Source: Gluconobacter sp. P1C6_b
GTDB taxonomy: Bacteria > Pseudomonadota > Alphaproteobacteria > Acetobacterales > Acetobacteraceae
NCBI RefSeq assembly: GCF_018811945.1
Contig: NZ_JACRVU010000006.1
Location: 62,001-126,000, forward strand
Direction of reading: 5' to 3'
Length of the DNA: 64,000 nt
In this document: positions 43,483 through 51,702 of the stretch, piece by piece
Layout of the letters: each line of letters begins with the position of its first letter
Numbering within the stretch: the first letter of the stretch is position 1
Made by a program: the position numbers and the translations under genes
Notes under the pieces: generated by a model
Databases searched by the model: none
Told to the model about the DNA's origin: nothing
What the model saw: the letters and a program-made list of their open reading frames with translations, nothing else

Positions 43483-44922
43483 ATGTCCAGTTCCCAGAAC
43501 CGCCCTGCCATCGTCTGGTTTCGAGACGATCTGCGCATGGCAGACCATCCTGCCCTGCATGAAGCCGCTGCTTCCGGCCGACCGCTGATCTGTCTCTACA
43601 TTCTTGATGATGTCACGCCGGCACTCCACCCTCTCGGAGCGGCTGCACGCTGGTGGCTTCATGGGGCGCTGGCTGATCTGCGACGGAACCTGGAAAAGCA
43701 GGGTGGGACGCTGCTGACGCTTTCCGGCTCGGCTGAAAAACTGCTTCCGCAGCTCGCGAAACAGACGGATGCGGTCTTTGTCCACTGGCATCATCGTCTG
43801 CATGAACGGGAGAGGGCACAGGATGACCGCATCCGGAGGACGCTGGAAGACCAGGGATGTGAGGTCCATGCGCAGTGGGGCACGGTTCTGGTCGATCCGG
43901 ACACCGTGCAGACGAAGCAGGGCGGATTCTACAAGGTCTGCGGGTCGTTCTGGAAAGCGCTTCAGACCCATGCCGTTCCCGAACCGCTCGAAGCACCGTC
44001 CCGCCTGTCGTTCCACGCCGTGCCGGACACCATCCAGTCCGATGCCCGGCTGAACGAGGACAGCCTCTATCCGCAGGGGCCGGACTGGGCGGCGGGTTTT
44101 CGCAAAACCTGGGAGCCGGGCGAGGCCGAAGGGCAGGAGCATCTTGAAGATTTTCTAAAGGATTTCGTCGCAGACTATCCCAGAGGCCGGGACCGGGTGG
44201 CGGAGGAAGGAACGTCCCGCCTGTCGCCCTATCTCGCCTCCGGTGCGGTATCGCCCCGGCAGGTCTGGGCCGCGCTTCAGAAGCACGGCGCGCATACGGA
44301 AGGACCGCGGATCTTCCTGTCGGAACTCGGCTGGCGGGAGTTTGCCCGCTACACGCTGTATCATCTGCCGAAACTGCCGTTTGAAAATCTCAGCCCCAGA
44401 TTTTCCGGAATGCGCTGGCGGAAGAGTGCGGCCGATCTGAGAGCCTGGCAGCGCGGGCAGACAGGGGTGCCGATCGTGGATGCCGGGATGCGTCAGCTCT
44501 GGCAGACCGGCTGGATGCACAACAGAGCGCGTATGATCGTCGGGTCTTTCCTGACGAAGCACCTTCTGATCGACTGGAAGGAGGGAGAAGCCTGGTTCCG
44601 CGATACGCTGGTGGATGCGGATTTCGCCAACAATGCCATGAACTGGCAGTGGGTGGCCGGTACGGGCATTGAGGCCACGCCGTTCTTCCGGATTTTCAAT
44701 CCCACGCGGCAGGCGGAGAAGTTCGATCCGGATGGCGACTATATCCGCCAGTGGGTTCCCGAATTGCGTCGCCTTTCCGGCCGGGCACTGTTCGAACCCT
44801 GGGGCGCGGGAGACGGGGATCTGCGAAGAGGGGGCGTCGTGCTGGGCAGGACCTATCCCCACCCCATCGTCGATCTGAAGGACGGGCGGGATCGCGCCCT
44901 TCAGGCGTTCAGGGCCCTTTGA
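43483..44922 (+). CDS. phrB: Deoxyribodipyrimidine photolyase
   Basis: A 479-residue class I photolyase. The N-terminal Rossmann part has IVWFRDDLRMADHPALHEAA. The FAD-binding domain includes LSPYLASGAVSPRQVWAAL, ELGWREFARYTLYHLP, GVPIVDAGMRQLWQTGWMHN followed by RARMIVGSFLTKHLLIDWKE, and NNAMNWQWVAGTG. It repairs UV-made cyclobutane dimers using light, FADH- and an antenna chromophore. It stands alone between two minus-strand genes. Confidence 0.96.
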   Translation: MSSSQNRPAIVWFRDDLRMADHPALHEAAASGRPLICLYILDDVTPALHPLGAAARWWLHGALADLRRNLEKQGGTLLTLSGSAEKLLPQLAKQTDAVFVHWHHRLHERERAQDDRIRRTLEDQGCEVHAQWGTVLVDPDTVQTKQGGFYKVCGSFWKALQTHAVPEPLEAPSRLSFHAVPDTIQSDARLNEDSLYPQGPDWAAGFRKTWEPGEAEGQEHLEDFLKDFVADYPRGRDRVAEEGTSRLSPYLASGAVSPRQVWAALQKHGAHTEGPRIFLSELGWREFARYTLYHLPKLPFENLSPRFSGMRWRKSAADLRAWQRGQTGVPIVDAGMRQLWQTGWMHNRARMIVGSFLTKHLLIDWKEGEAWFRDTLVDADFANNAMNWQWVAGTGIEATPFFRIFNPTRQAEKFDPDGDYIRQWVPELRRLSGRALFEPWGAGDGDLRRGGVVLGRTYPHPIVDLKDGRDRALQAFRAL

Positions 44923-44933
44923 AACCCTGAAAA

Positions 44934-44957
44934 TCCGGCCCCGTCAGAGGGGCCGGA
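44934..44957 (-). terminator. Terminator after the secreted coiled-coil gene
   Basis: TCCGGCCCC (44934-44942) pairs with GGGGCCGGA (44949-44957), and TTTT follows on the minus strand. It lies just beyond the stop of the gene at 44967-45422 and may also stop phrB transcription from the other side. Confidence 0.8.
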
Positions 44958-44966
44958 GCGAGCGGA

Positions 44967-45422
44967 TCAGAGACCACCGTTGAGGAAGTTGTTCACGTCG
45001 CCGCGCGTCTTGGTGCCCAGAGCGTTGACGCGGTCGCGCTGTTCCTGCGGCGCGTTCTTGAGCTGCTGCAGGCGCTGGGTCTGCTGGTCGCGCATGCTCG
45101 TCAGTCTGGACTGCTCGCTGGTGATTTGCTTCTGCAGGCGTGCCTGCTGGTTGGCGGGGGCGTTTGTATATTTGTCCTTCAGGTCCTGGATCCGCTTTTC
45201 ACGGGCGGCCTGCGCGTCCTGGGACTGCTTCTGGTAGTTCTGGACCCTGCTGTTCAGGCAGTCTTCCCGCTGTGCCAGACGACCGAGGACGCCGGTCTGA
45301 CCATTCTGCTGGCAGGTGCTCGAAGTCGTGCTGTCCGCTGCATGGGCCTGCGGCGCGAGGGAAACCGCGCCGGCAATCAGTCCTGCGGCAAGCATCGAGC
45401 GGGAAAAGGGGGTGAAGTTCAT
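44967..45422 (-). CDS. Secreted coiled-coil protein, function unknown
   Basis: About 151 residues from the ATG at 45420-45422, with AGGAG five bases upstream. A Sec signal (MNFTPFSRSMLAAGLIAGAV followed by SLAPQAHA|A) is followed by a short part with two Cys (STCQQNG, REDCLN). A long Gln/Arg/Lys-rich helix (QARLQKQITSEQSRLTSMRD) is probably a coiled coil. I do not recognise a named family. It is likely periplasmic. It is downstream of the FNR-type regulator on the same strand, but separated by about 70 bases. Confidence 0.75.
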   Translation of the reverse strand: MNFTPFSRSMLAAGLIAGAVSLAPQAHAADSTTSSTCQQNGQTGVLGRLAQREDCLNSRVQNYQKQSQDAQAAREKRIQDLKDKYTNAPANQQARLQKQITSEQSRLTSMRDQQTQRLQQLKNAPQEQRDRVNALGTKTRGDVNNFLNGGL

Positions 45423-45495
45423 AAAATCTCCTGTAAACGGATCACTAAAACAGAGCACGCCCTGATGGCGGGAATGTGGCCTCTTCCGAAAAGGC

Positions 45496-46218
45496 CTATT
45501 CCATGCCCTCGGCGATCATCGATATCCGTTCGGGGGCCAGTAACGTGATATGGGTAATGCTTCGGATATTGATAAGTTTCTCTTTTTTGAATGCGCTGAG
45601 GATCCGGCTGACTGTCTCAATAGTGAGTCCGAGATAATCCGCAATATCAGTGCGGGGCATCGGTAGATCGAGTTCGATCGGGTGGGACGGGTCCGGCCTG
45701 TCCAGATGGGAGCAGCGTTCGATCAGGAAGGTGGCTACGCGCTCACGGGCCGTCTTGCGTCCCAGAAGAGTCATGCGGGCCTGCATCAGGGCCAGCTCGC
45801 GGGAGGCTTCCTCGCGCAGGCGGTGTTCGAGGCTGGGGAACCGTTCGGTCAGGCGCTGCATGCCGGCATGGGGGAAGCGGCAGAGCGTGGCGCCGCCGAG
45901 AGCCTCGGCCCCGAAGGCATAGCTGGTGGAGGCGGCAAGTCCCAGGAAGTCCCCGCCTTCCGCAAAGCCGGTGATTTGACGCCGGCCATCCGGAAGAAGG
46001 GTGAAGAGTTTGACCCGCCCGCCGGTCACGACAAAGAAATCATTGGCCGGTGCACCTTCCTCGATAAAGGAACGGCCGTCCGCGACTGTCATGCGGGAAG
46101 ATTCATTGGCAAGAATGGCCAGGTCACAGTCGTCAATGCTGTTGCAGATACTCAGACGCCGCCCCACGCAATGGGCGCATCGATCATGGACATCCTCTGG
46201 ACTATGTGACGCTGACAT
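45496..46218 (-). CDS. goxR: FNR-type oxygen-responsive regulator (GoxR-like)
   Basis: About 240 residues from the ATG at 46216-46218; an earlier in-frame start would add 17 residues. The N-terminal cysteines 14, 17 and 25 (CAHCVGRRLSIC) plus Cys113 could hold a [4Fe-4S] cluster. The spacing CxxC-x7-C differs from the E. coli FNR CxxC-x5-C. The cyclic-nucleotide-like beta roll has ANDFFVVTGGRVKLFTLLPD. The helix-turn-helix is TDIADYLGLTIETVSRILSA, with the recognition set ExxSR that reads TTGAT half-sites. In G. oxydans this regulator is known as GoxR. A matching box lies at 46293-46306 upstream. Confidence 0.88.
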   Translation of the reverse strand: MSASHSPEDVHDRCAHCVGRRLSICNSIDDCDLAILANESSRMTVADGRSFIEEGAPANDFFVVTGGRVKLFTLLPDGRRQITGFAEGGDFLGLAASTSYAFGAEALGGATLCRFPHAGMQRLTERFPSLEHRLREEASRELALMQARMTLLGRKTARERVATFLIERCSHLDRPDPSHPIELDLPMPRTDIADYLGLTIETVSRILSAFKKEKLINIRSITHITLLAPERISMIAEGME

Positions 46219-46292
46219 GATGAACCCCGTTTGCGTTGTGCTGACCTCAGCCTGAAGACTTTCAGCCACACTACCACATAATTTACCAGACT

Positions 46293-46306
46293 TGATTCAG
46301 GTCAAG
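46293..46306. promoter_or_regulatory. FNR box between goxR and ompW
   Basis: TTGATTCAGGTCAA, that is TTGAT-N4-GTCAA, one base from the FNR consensus TTGAT-N4-ATCAA. It is 75 bases upstream of the regulator's start and 58 bases upstream of ompW. It could serve autoregulation, ompW control or both. Confidence 0.7.
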
Positions 46307-46363
46307 GTGATGGGTGGGGAGGAGTGCTTTGTGAGGCTCAACAAATGTTGATGGAACATCCAG

Positions 46364-47158
46364 ATGAAATTTAACGCTTTCGCGCTGGCTGCCGCAGTCG
46401 GTGCCGTTGCCACTCCGGCGTTTGCCCAGACGGCCCCCGCTGCCGCGCCTCAGGTCATGGTCAGCGCGCCCATGACGGCAGCTCCGGTGCCTTCCGTGAA
46501 CATCCATGCTCCGGCTTCGGGTCGCTGCGGCCTGTTCCAGACCTGCGCCAACACGCGCATCGGACTCGGCAAGGGCGACTTCATCGTCCGTCTGTCTGCT
46601 CTCGGCGTCCTGCCGGAAGATCGTGACAGCAGCCTGTCCCTGAACGGCGCCCACCTTGGTGGCCGCGTGAAGACGACGCGTCAGGTCATGCCGGAACTGA
46701 CGTTCGAATACTTCTTCACGGACAACCTGTCGGTTGATCTGATCGCCGCCAGCACCCGTCACGAAATTGCCGCTGAAGGCGTTCCGGGTCTGGGCAAGGT
46801 CGATGTCGGCAGCGCCTGGGTCCTGCCGCCGACGGTCACGTTCGCCTGGCACTTCCGCCCGCACAAGCGCTTCAACCCGTATGTGGGTGTTGGCGCAACG
46901 CTGGCATGGTTCCACAACATCTCTCCGGCCAATAACGGCCTGACGCAGAAGGTGAACATCGGTGTGACCGGTGGCCCGTCCGTCAATGTCGGCTTCGACT
47001 ATCAGGTCGTCGGCAACTGGTTCTTCAACTTCGATGTGAAGCAGATGTTCATGCGTGTCCACGCCTGGGCCCAGGACAGTGCCGAGACGACGAAGATCAC
47101 GGCGCATGATTCCCTTGACCCGACCGTCGTCGGCGCCGGTATCGAATACCGCTTCTGA
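46364..47158 (+). CDS. ompW: OmpW family outer-membrane protein
   Basis: A 264-residue precursor. The signal is MKFNAFALAAAVGAVATPAF followed by A|Q, then a ~40-residue Ala/Pro-rich linker. The 8-stranded barrel follows, with GKGDFIVRLSALGVLPEDRD, PELTFEYFFTDNLSVDLIAA, VLPPTVTFAWHFRPHKRFNP followed by YVGVGATLAWF, and the C-terminal GAGIEYRF. The family forms small hydrophobic-solute channels. E. coli ompW is regulated by FNR, which fits the box just upstream. A strong terminator follows. Confidence 0.93.
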   Translation: MKFNAFALAAAVGAVATPAFAQTAPAAAPQVMVSAPMTAAPVPSVNIHAPASGRCGLFQTCANTRIGLGKGDFIVRLSALGVLPEDRDSSLSLNGAHLGGRVKTTRQVMPELTFEYFFTDNLSVDLIAASTRHEIAAEGVPGLGKVDVGSAWVLPPTVTFAWHFRPHKRFNPYVGVGATLAWFHNISPANNGLTQKVNIGVTGGPSVNVGFDYQVVGNWFFNFDVKQMFMRVHAWAQDSAETTKITAHDSLDPTVVGAGIEYRF

Positions 47159-47185
47159 TTTTTCGATCAGGATCCGGATCTTGAG

Positions 47186-47220
47186 AAAAGCGGCCCTTCC
47201 CCGGAAGGGCCGCTTTTTTT
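47186..47220 (+). terminator. Rho-independent terminator after ompW
   Basis: AAAAGCGGCCCTTC (47186-47199) pairs with GAAGGGCCGCTTTT (47204-47217), and the T-run continues to 47220. The stem is 14 bp with a four-base loop. Confidence 0.95.
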
Positions 47221-47243
47221 CATTTTTGTGGCAATCTCATAAA

Positions 47244-47279
47244 ACTTTTGCAATGCGATCATTCGGGAAGTGCAAAAGT
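47244..47279. promoter_or_regulatory. Inverted repeat upstream of the RND efflux operon
   Basis: ACTTTTGCA (47244-47252) and TGCAAAAGT (47271-47279) are perfect 9-bp inverted copies separated by 18 bases. They lie about 160 bases before the operon's first start codon. A second short palindrome, CGTTTC-GGAC-GAAACG, is at 47381-47396. These are possible operators. No regulator gene is adjacent to name the ligand. Confidence 0.4.
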
Positions 47280-47436
47280 CCCTTCGTTTCCTTATGGGAC
47301 ATCTGGCGTCCTGCCATGGGCATGGTAAGACCGTCTGCCATGAAAACGTCCGACTGATGGCAGATATAGCATTTTCCAGACGTTTCGGACGAAACGGGAC
47401 GTCTGTCCTGACAGAGTTACGGGGTTTTCTATCAGC

Positions 47437-48573
47437 ATGCGCGTTTCACGCGTCGGCGCGCTGGCCATAGGCCTGCTATGCCTGGCCATTCTTCTCGTCG
47501 TCGTCCTGCGGTTCCGAACCCCGCATTCACCCGTTGCAGCGGTCGAGTCCCCCATGGTGACGCAGTCGCAGGGGCATCTGGTCGTGCGCGAGGGCAGCCC
47601 GCTTGAAAAACGCCTGATTATCCAGGAGGTTGCCAGCGTTTCTCGCGGTCATGGTCTCGCGCTTCCCGCACAGGTCATGACGGAACCCGACCGGCAGGTG
47701 AATGTCTACGCGCCCGTCACCGGGCGGATCACGGGTGTCTCGGTCCAACTGGGCCAGAAGGTCCATCGCGGACAGGTTCTTGCCACGATTGCCGCCGGCG
47801 ATCTGGATCAGGCCTGGGCTGACGATACCCGGGCCCGCGCGGCCCTCGATTTCGCCCGCCGGGCCTATGCCCGCACCCAGGGCGTTCAGGCGATCGGCGG
47901 CAATGCCGTCAAGGATCTGGAATCCGCGCGCAACGATCTGGCTCAGGCGCAGGCGGAAGCCGAGCGGACACAGCGCAGGCTTCAGGTTCTGGGCGCACGT
48001 CCGGGCTATTCGTCCCAGGGACAGGCCCCGCTCGTCTCTCCGGTGGACGGCGTCGTGTCCATGACGACCATGGCGCCGGGCGAGAACATCACCGACCCGA
48101 CCGCAATTCAGATGACGGTTCTGGACCTGTCGGAAGTCTGGATTGCCGCCGCCATCCCGCAGGACAGTCTGGCGCAGATCAGCGACGGCAATGTGCTCTC
48201 GGTCAGCTTCGATGAATTCCCGGGGCGGACCTGCTCTGGCCGTGTCGTCAGCTTCGATCCTGCGCTTCATCCCGATACGCGCCGGGTCAACGCCTATATC
48301 GCCTGCCCGAACACCGATGGCGCCCTGCGCCCGGGCATGTTCGTGGATGCGACGCTGAATGTCCCTCAGGGCAGTGACGTCATCATCCCCAAGACAGCAC
48401 TCCTGATGAACAACGATCAGGTGTCCGTTTTCGTCGAAGTCGCACCGCGGACATTCCAGCGGCGCGACATCGTCATCAGCTATGACGAGGGCGATAGCGT
48501 CCGTGTGCTCAAGGGGCTTTCCGCCGGTGAACGCGTCGTGACGAGCGGTGCCATTCTTCTGAATGATGACTGA
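47437..48573 (+). CDS. RND efflux membrane-fusion protein (HME/CusB type)
   Basis: A 378-residue periplasmic adaptor with one N-terminal anchor (GALAIGLLCLAILLVVVLRF). The barrel-sandwich halves are VNVYAPVTGRITGVSVQLGQ and APLVSPVDGVVSMTTMAPGE. A coiled hairpin spans about residues 125-185 (ARAALDFARRAYARTQGVQA...SARNDLAQAQAEAE). The beta-barrel is EVWIAAAIPQDSLAQ. It bridges the inner pump and the outer channel. It is first of three co-directional genes, 18 bases before the pump. It lacks the methionine cluster of CusB, so copper specificity is not supported. Confidence 0.9.
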   Translation: MRVSRVGALAIGLLCLAILLVVVLRFRTPHSPVAAVESPMVTQSQGHLVVREGSPLEKRLIIQEVASVSRGHGLALPAQVMTEPDRQVNVYAPVTGRITGVSVQLGQKVHRGQVLATIAAGDLDQAWADDTRARAALDFARRAYARTQGVQAIGGNAVKDLESARNDLAQAQAEAERTQRRLQVLGARPGYSSQGQAPLVSPVDGVVSMTTMAPGENITDPTAIQMTVLDLSEVWIAAAIPQDSLAQISDGNVLSVSFDEFPGRTCSGRVVSFDPALHPDTRRVNAYIACPNTDGALRPGMFVDATLNVPQGSDVIIPKTALLMNNDQVSVFVEVAPRTFQRRDIVISYDEGDSVRVLKGLSAGERVVTSGAILLNDD

Positions 48574-48591
48574 TCCGGTGGCCCTGAGCTG

Positions 48592-51500
48592 ATGATCGAA
48601 CGTTTCATCTCCTGGTGCTTCAACCACCGGAACATCGTTTTCTTTTCCGCCCTGATCCTGGCGCTTCTCGGCGGTCTTTCCTGGAAGATCCTGCCGGTCG
48701 AAGCCTATCCGGATCTGGGTGCGGTCAGTGTCTCGATCACGACGCAGCAGGAAGGTCTGGCTGCCGAGGAAATGGAGCAGCAGGTCACAATCCCGCTCGA
48801 GCGGACGCTGGCCAGCGTTCCGGGCGTGACGGACAGCCGCTCCACCAGCACGTTCGGCCTGTCGCTGATCACGCTGATCTTCCGTGAAGGCACGAATGTT
48901 TACGCGGCCCGTCAGCTCGTCGAGACGCAGCTTGCCAATAATCCGCTGAGCAATGGCGCCATGCCGTCGCTCGGCCCGATCTCGGGCCCGAGCGGCGAGA
49001 TCTATCGCTACACGCTGGAATCCGACGACAAGAACCTGCTGGAGCTGTCCGACCTCCAGCGCTGGACCATCATCCCGGCGATCCAGCATGTGCCCGGCGT
49101 CGTCAGTGTGGACAATTTCGGCGGCCTGACGCGCGAGTACCAGCTCGTTCTCGATCCGGCCTCCCTGATCCGTTACCACGTTGGCCTTGAGGACGTGCTG
49201 ACCGCCATTCGCAACAGCAACGTCAACGCCGGTGGCGGCCGCGTCAGCCGGGGTGAGCAGTCCTACATCGTCCGCGGGATCGGCATGATCCATACGCTGG
49301 ACGACATGGGCAATATCGTCGTCGCCAGCCATGGCGGCGTGCCGGTCTTCGTCAAGGATCTGGGACAGGTCCAGTTCGGCCATCAGGTCCGTCAGGGCAT
49401 TCTGGGCAAGGACAAGAATCCGGACACCATCGAAGGCGTGGTGACGATGCTGAGCGGGGAAAACCCCTCGCTCGTGCTCGATGGCCTTCACAGCACGGTG
49501 GCCAAGCTCCAGCAGCAGCTCGCCCCGAGCCATGTCCGCATCGTGCCGTATATGGACCGTGACCATCTCGTCCTGTCCACGACCCACAAGGTCACGGAAA
49601 CGATGATCGAGGGCATTCTCCTCGTCGGCGTGATCCTGACCCTGTTCCTCGGCAGCCCCCGCAGTGCCATTGTCACCGCCGTGACGATCCCGCTCGCGCT
49701 GTCGGTCGTGTTCGTGCTGATGCACAGCTTCGGGATGTCGGCGAACCTGTTTTCGCTCGGGGCCATCGATTTTGGCGTGATCGTGGATGGCGCGATTGTC
49801 ATCACCGAGACGATCCTCCGCATCCGCGAGGAGCGCCCAACCGAGGCGCTCGTTCCGTCCGAAGTCCTGCCTGTCGCCCAGCGCGCGGGGCGGGCGATCT
49901 TCTCGTCCACGCTCGTCATCATCGTGGCCTACAGCCCGCTCTTCGCCTTCGAGGGCAGCGAGGGCAAGCTTTTCCGCCCGATGGCCTATACCGTCAGCTT
50001 CGCGCTGCTCGGTGCGCTGCTCTGCGCCCTGACGCTCATTCCGTCCCTGACCTATCTGGCCCTGCACAAGCCCAGACACATCTGGCACAACCGTCCGCTG
50101 GAATGGCTGCATGCGCGTTACACGCACTGGCTCGGCCATTTCATTGACCGTCCGCTGATCGCCTATGGCGCCGGTATTGCGGCCATGGTGGCGGTCGTGA
50201 TTCTGGGTGCGACGATCGGACGTGAGTTCCTGCCGGATCTGGATGAGGGATCGCTCTGGCTTCAGGTCCAGATGCCGACGGGGATTTCGCTGGAAAAGGG
50301 CGAGTCCATCGCCAACGAACTGCGGCATGCGATCCGCGAGTTCCCCGAGACGTCCTACGCCATCACGCAGCTTGGCCGTTCGGATGACGGCACCGATCCG
50401 TGGACCCCTTCGCATATCGAGATGCCAGTCGGGCTCAAGCCGTATGACCAGTGGCCGTCCGGCGAGACGAAGTCGCAGTTCGTCGAGCGTCTGCGCGCCC
50501 GCCTGTCCAGGATCCCGGGGATCGATTTCGGCATCAGCCAGCCGATCCAGGACAATATGAGTGATCTGGTCGGCGGTGCGCACAGCCCGCTCGTTCTGCG
50601 CGTCTATGGCAATGATTTTCAGGAACTGCGCCGCATCGGCCAGCAGATCGTGGACATTCTCCACCAGGTTCCCGGAACGGCCGAAGCGTCGATCTTCCAG
50701 GAGCCGCGCATCCCGCAGATCGACGTGGTGGCCGACCGTCTGGCCGCGGCCCGTTACGGCATCAACATTTCGGATATCTCCGACGTCGTGTCGAATGCCA
50801 TCGGTGATGCGCCCATCACGACCGTCTATGTGGATGACCGCTTCTACAATGCGACGCTGCATATCCGTCGCAAGGATCTGCAGGACATGCAGGCCCTGTC
50901 TCAGATTCCGCTTCTGGATGCCGAAGGGGCCTATATCCCGCTGTCCCAGGTGGCGCATGTCGGGCTGCACATGGGCGAGAGCAACATCGCCCATGAGATG
51001 AGCCATCGCCAGATCACCATTCGCGTGGACAACGGCAAACGGCCGCTCTCGCAGTATCTGGCGGACGCGCAGGGCCGCATCGACCAGCAGCTGCATTACG
51101 ACAAGGAAAAGTACACGCTCGAATGGGCCGGCTCCTTTCAGCAGGAAGAACGGGCCCAGAAACGCCTGATGATTGCGCTGGGGGTGATGTTCGCCGTCAT
51201 GCTGGTGCTGCTGTTCGCGGAGTTCCGCAAGATCCGTCAGGCTCTGCTGATCCTCAGTGTCGTGCCGCTGGCAACACTGGGTGGCCTGATCGCGCTGCAT
51301 GTTCGCGGTGAGACGCTGAATATCGCGACCGCTGTCGGCTTCATCGCGCTGTTCGGTGTGGCGGTGCAGAACGGCATCATCATGATCGCCAGCATCAACC
51401 GCCACCGGGTGGAAGGTCTGGGCGTGCGCGATGCGACCATCACCGGTGCGGCCGAGCGCTTTCGCCCGGTCCTCATGACCGCCACGGTCGCGACGGCGGG

Positions 51501-51702
51501 TATGTTCCCCGCAGCCCTTGCCACGGGCGTGGGCACGGATGTGCAGCGCGGTCTGGCGACGGTCGTGGTGGGCGGTCTGGGCATTGCCACGCTGCTGACG
51601 CTGTTCGCCCTGCCGGTCTATTTCAGCGAGCTTGAAATGTGGGTTGAACGCCGCGATGCGAAGAAGCGTCCGAAACCTGCCGCAGAGGGAGCCGGATCAT
51701 GA
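48592..51702 (+). CDS. RND efflux pump, heavy-metal (CzcA/CusA) family
   Basis: A 1036-residue inner-membrane proton antiporter with twelve membrane spans and two large periplasmic loops. The TM4 proton-relay motif DFGVIVDGAIVITE is the HME-RND signature (Asp, Asp and Glu present). The repeat-2 segments GFIALFGVAVQNGIIMIASI and GGLGIATLLTLFALPVYF are typical. It exports divalent metal ions or other compounds. The substrate is unknown, since no metal-binding Met or His cluster is obvious. It overlaps the downstream outer-membrane gene by four bases. Confidence 0.93.
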   Translation: MIERFISWCFNHRNIVFFSALILALLGGLSWKILPVEAYPDLGAVSVSITTQQEGLAAEEMEQQVTIPLERTLASVPGVTDSRSTSTFGLSLITLIFREGTNVYAARQLVETQLANNPLSNGAMPSLGPISGPSGEIYRYTLESDDKNLLELSDLQRWTIIPAIQHVPGVVSVDNFGGLTREYQLVLDPASLIRYHVGLEDVLTAIRNSNVNAGGGRVSRGEQSYIVRGIGMIHTLDDMGNIVVASHGGVPVFVKDLGQVQFGHQVRQGILGKDKNPDTIEGVVTMLSGENPSLVLDGLHSTVAKLQQQLAPSHVRIVPYMDRDHLVLSTTHKVTETMIEGILLVGVILTLFLGSPRSAIVTAVTIPLALSVVFVLMHSFGMSANLFSLGAIDFGVIVDGAIVITETILRIREERPTEALVPSEVLPVAQRAGRAIFSSTLVIIVAYSPLFAFEGSEGKLFRPMAYTVSFALLGALLCALTLIPSLTYLALHKPRHIWHNRPLEWLHARYTHWLGHFIDRPLIAYGAGIAAMVAVVILGATIGREFLPDLDEGSLWLQVQMPTGISLEKGESIANELRHAIREFPETSYAITQLGRSDDGTDPWTPSHIEMPVGLKPYDQWPSGETKSQFVERLRARLSRIPGIDFGISQPIQDNMSDLVGGAHSPLVLRVYGNDFQELRRIGQQIVDILHQVPGTAEASIFQEPRIPQIDVVADRLAAARYGINISDISDVVSNAIGDAPITTVYVDDRFYNATLHIRRKDLQDMQALSQIPLLDAEGAYIPLSQVAHVGLHMGESNIAHEMSHRQITIRVDNGKRPLSQYLADAQGRIDQQLHYDKEKYTLEWAGSFQQEERAQKRLMIALGVMFAVMLVLLFAEFRKIRQALLILSVVPLATLGGLIALHVRGETLNIATAVGFIALFGVAVQNGIIMIASINRHRVEGLGVRDATITGAAERFRPVLMTATVATAGMFPAALATGVGTDVQRGLATVVVGGLGIATLLTLFALPVYFSELEMWVERRDAKKRPKPAAEGAGS

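Noticed and set aside
47527-51405. A 1292-codon open frame on the minus strand across the RND efflux genes
   Set aside because: It is antisense to two genes with clear family motifs, its sequence is Arg/His/Asp-rich low-quality translation, and it has no ribosome site. It is a shadow created by GC-rich codon use.
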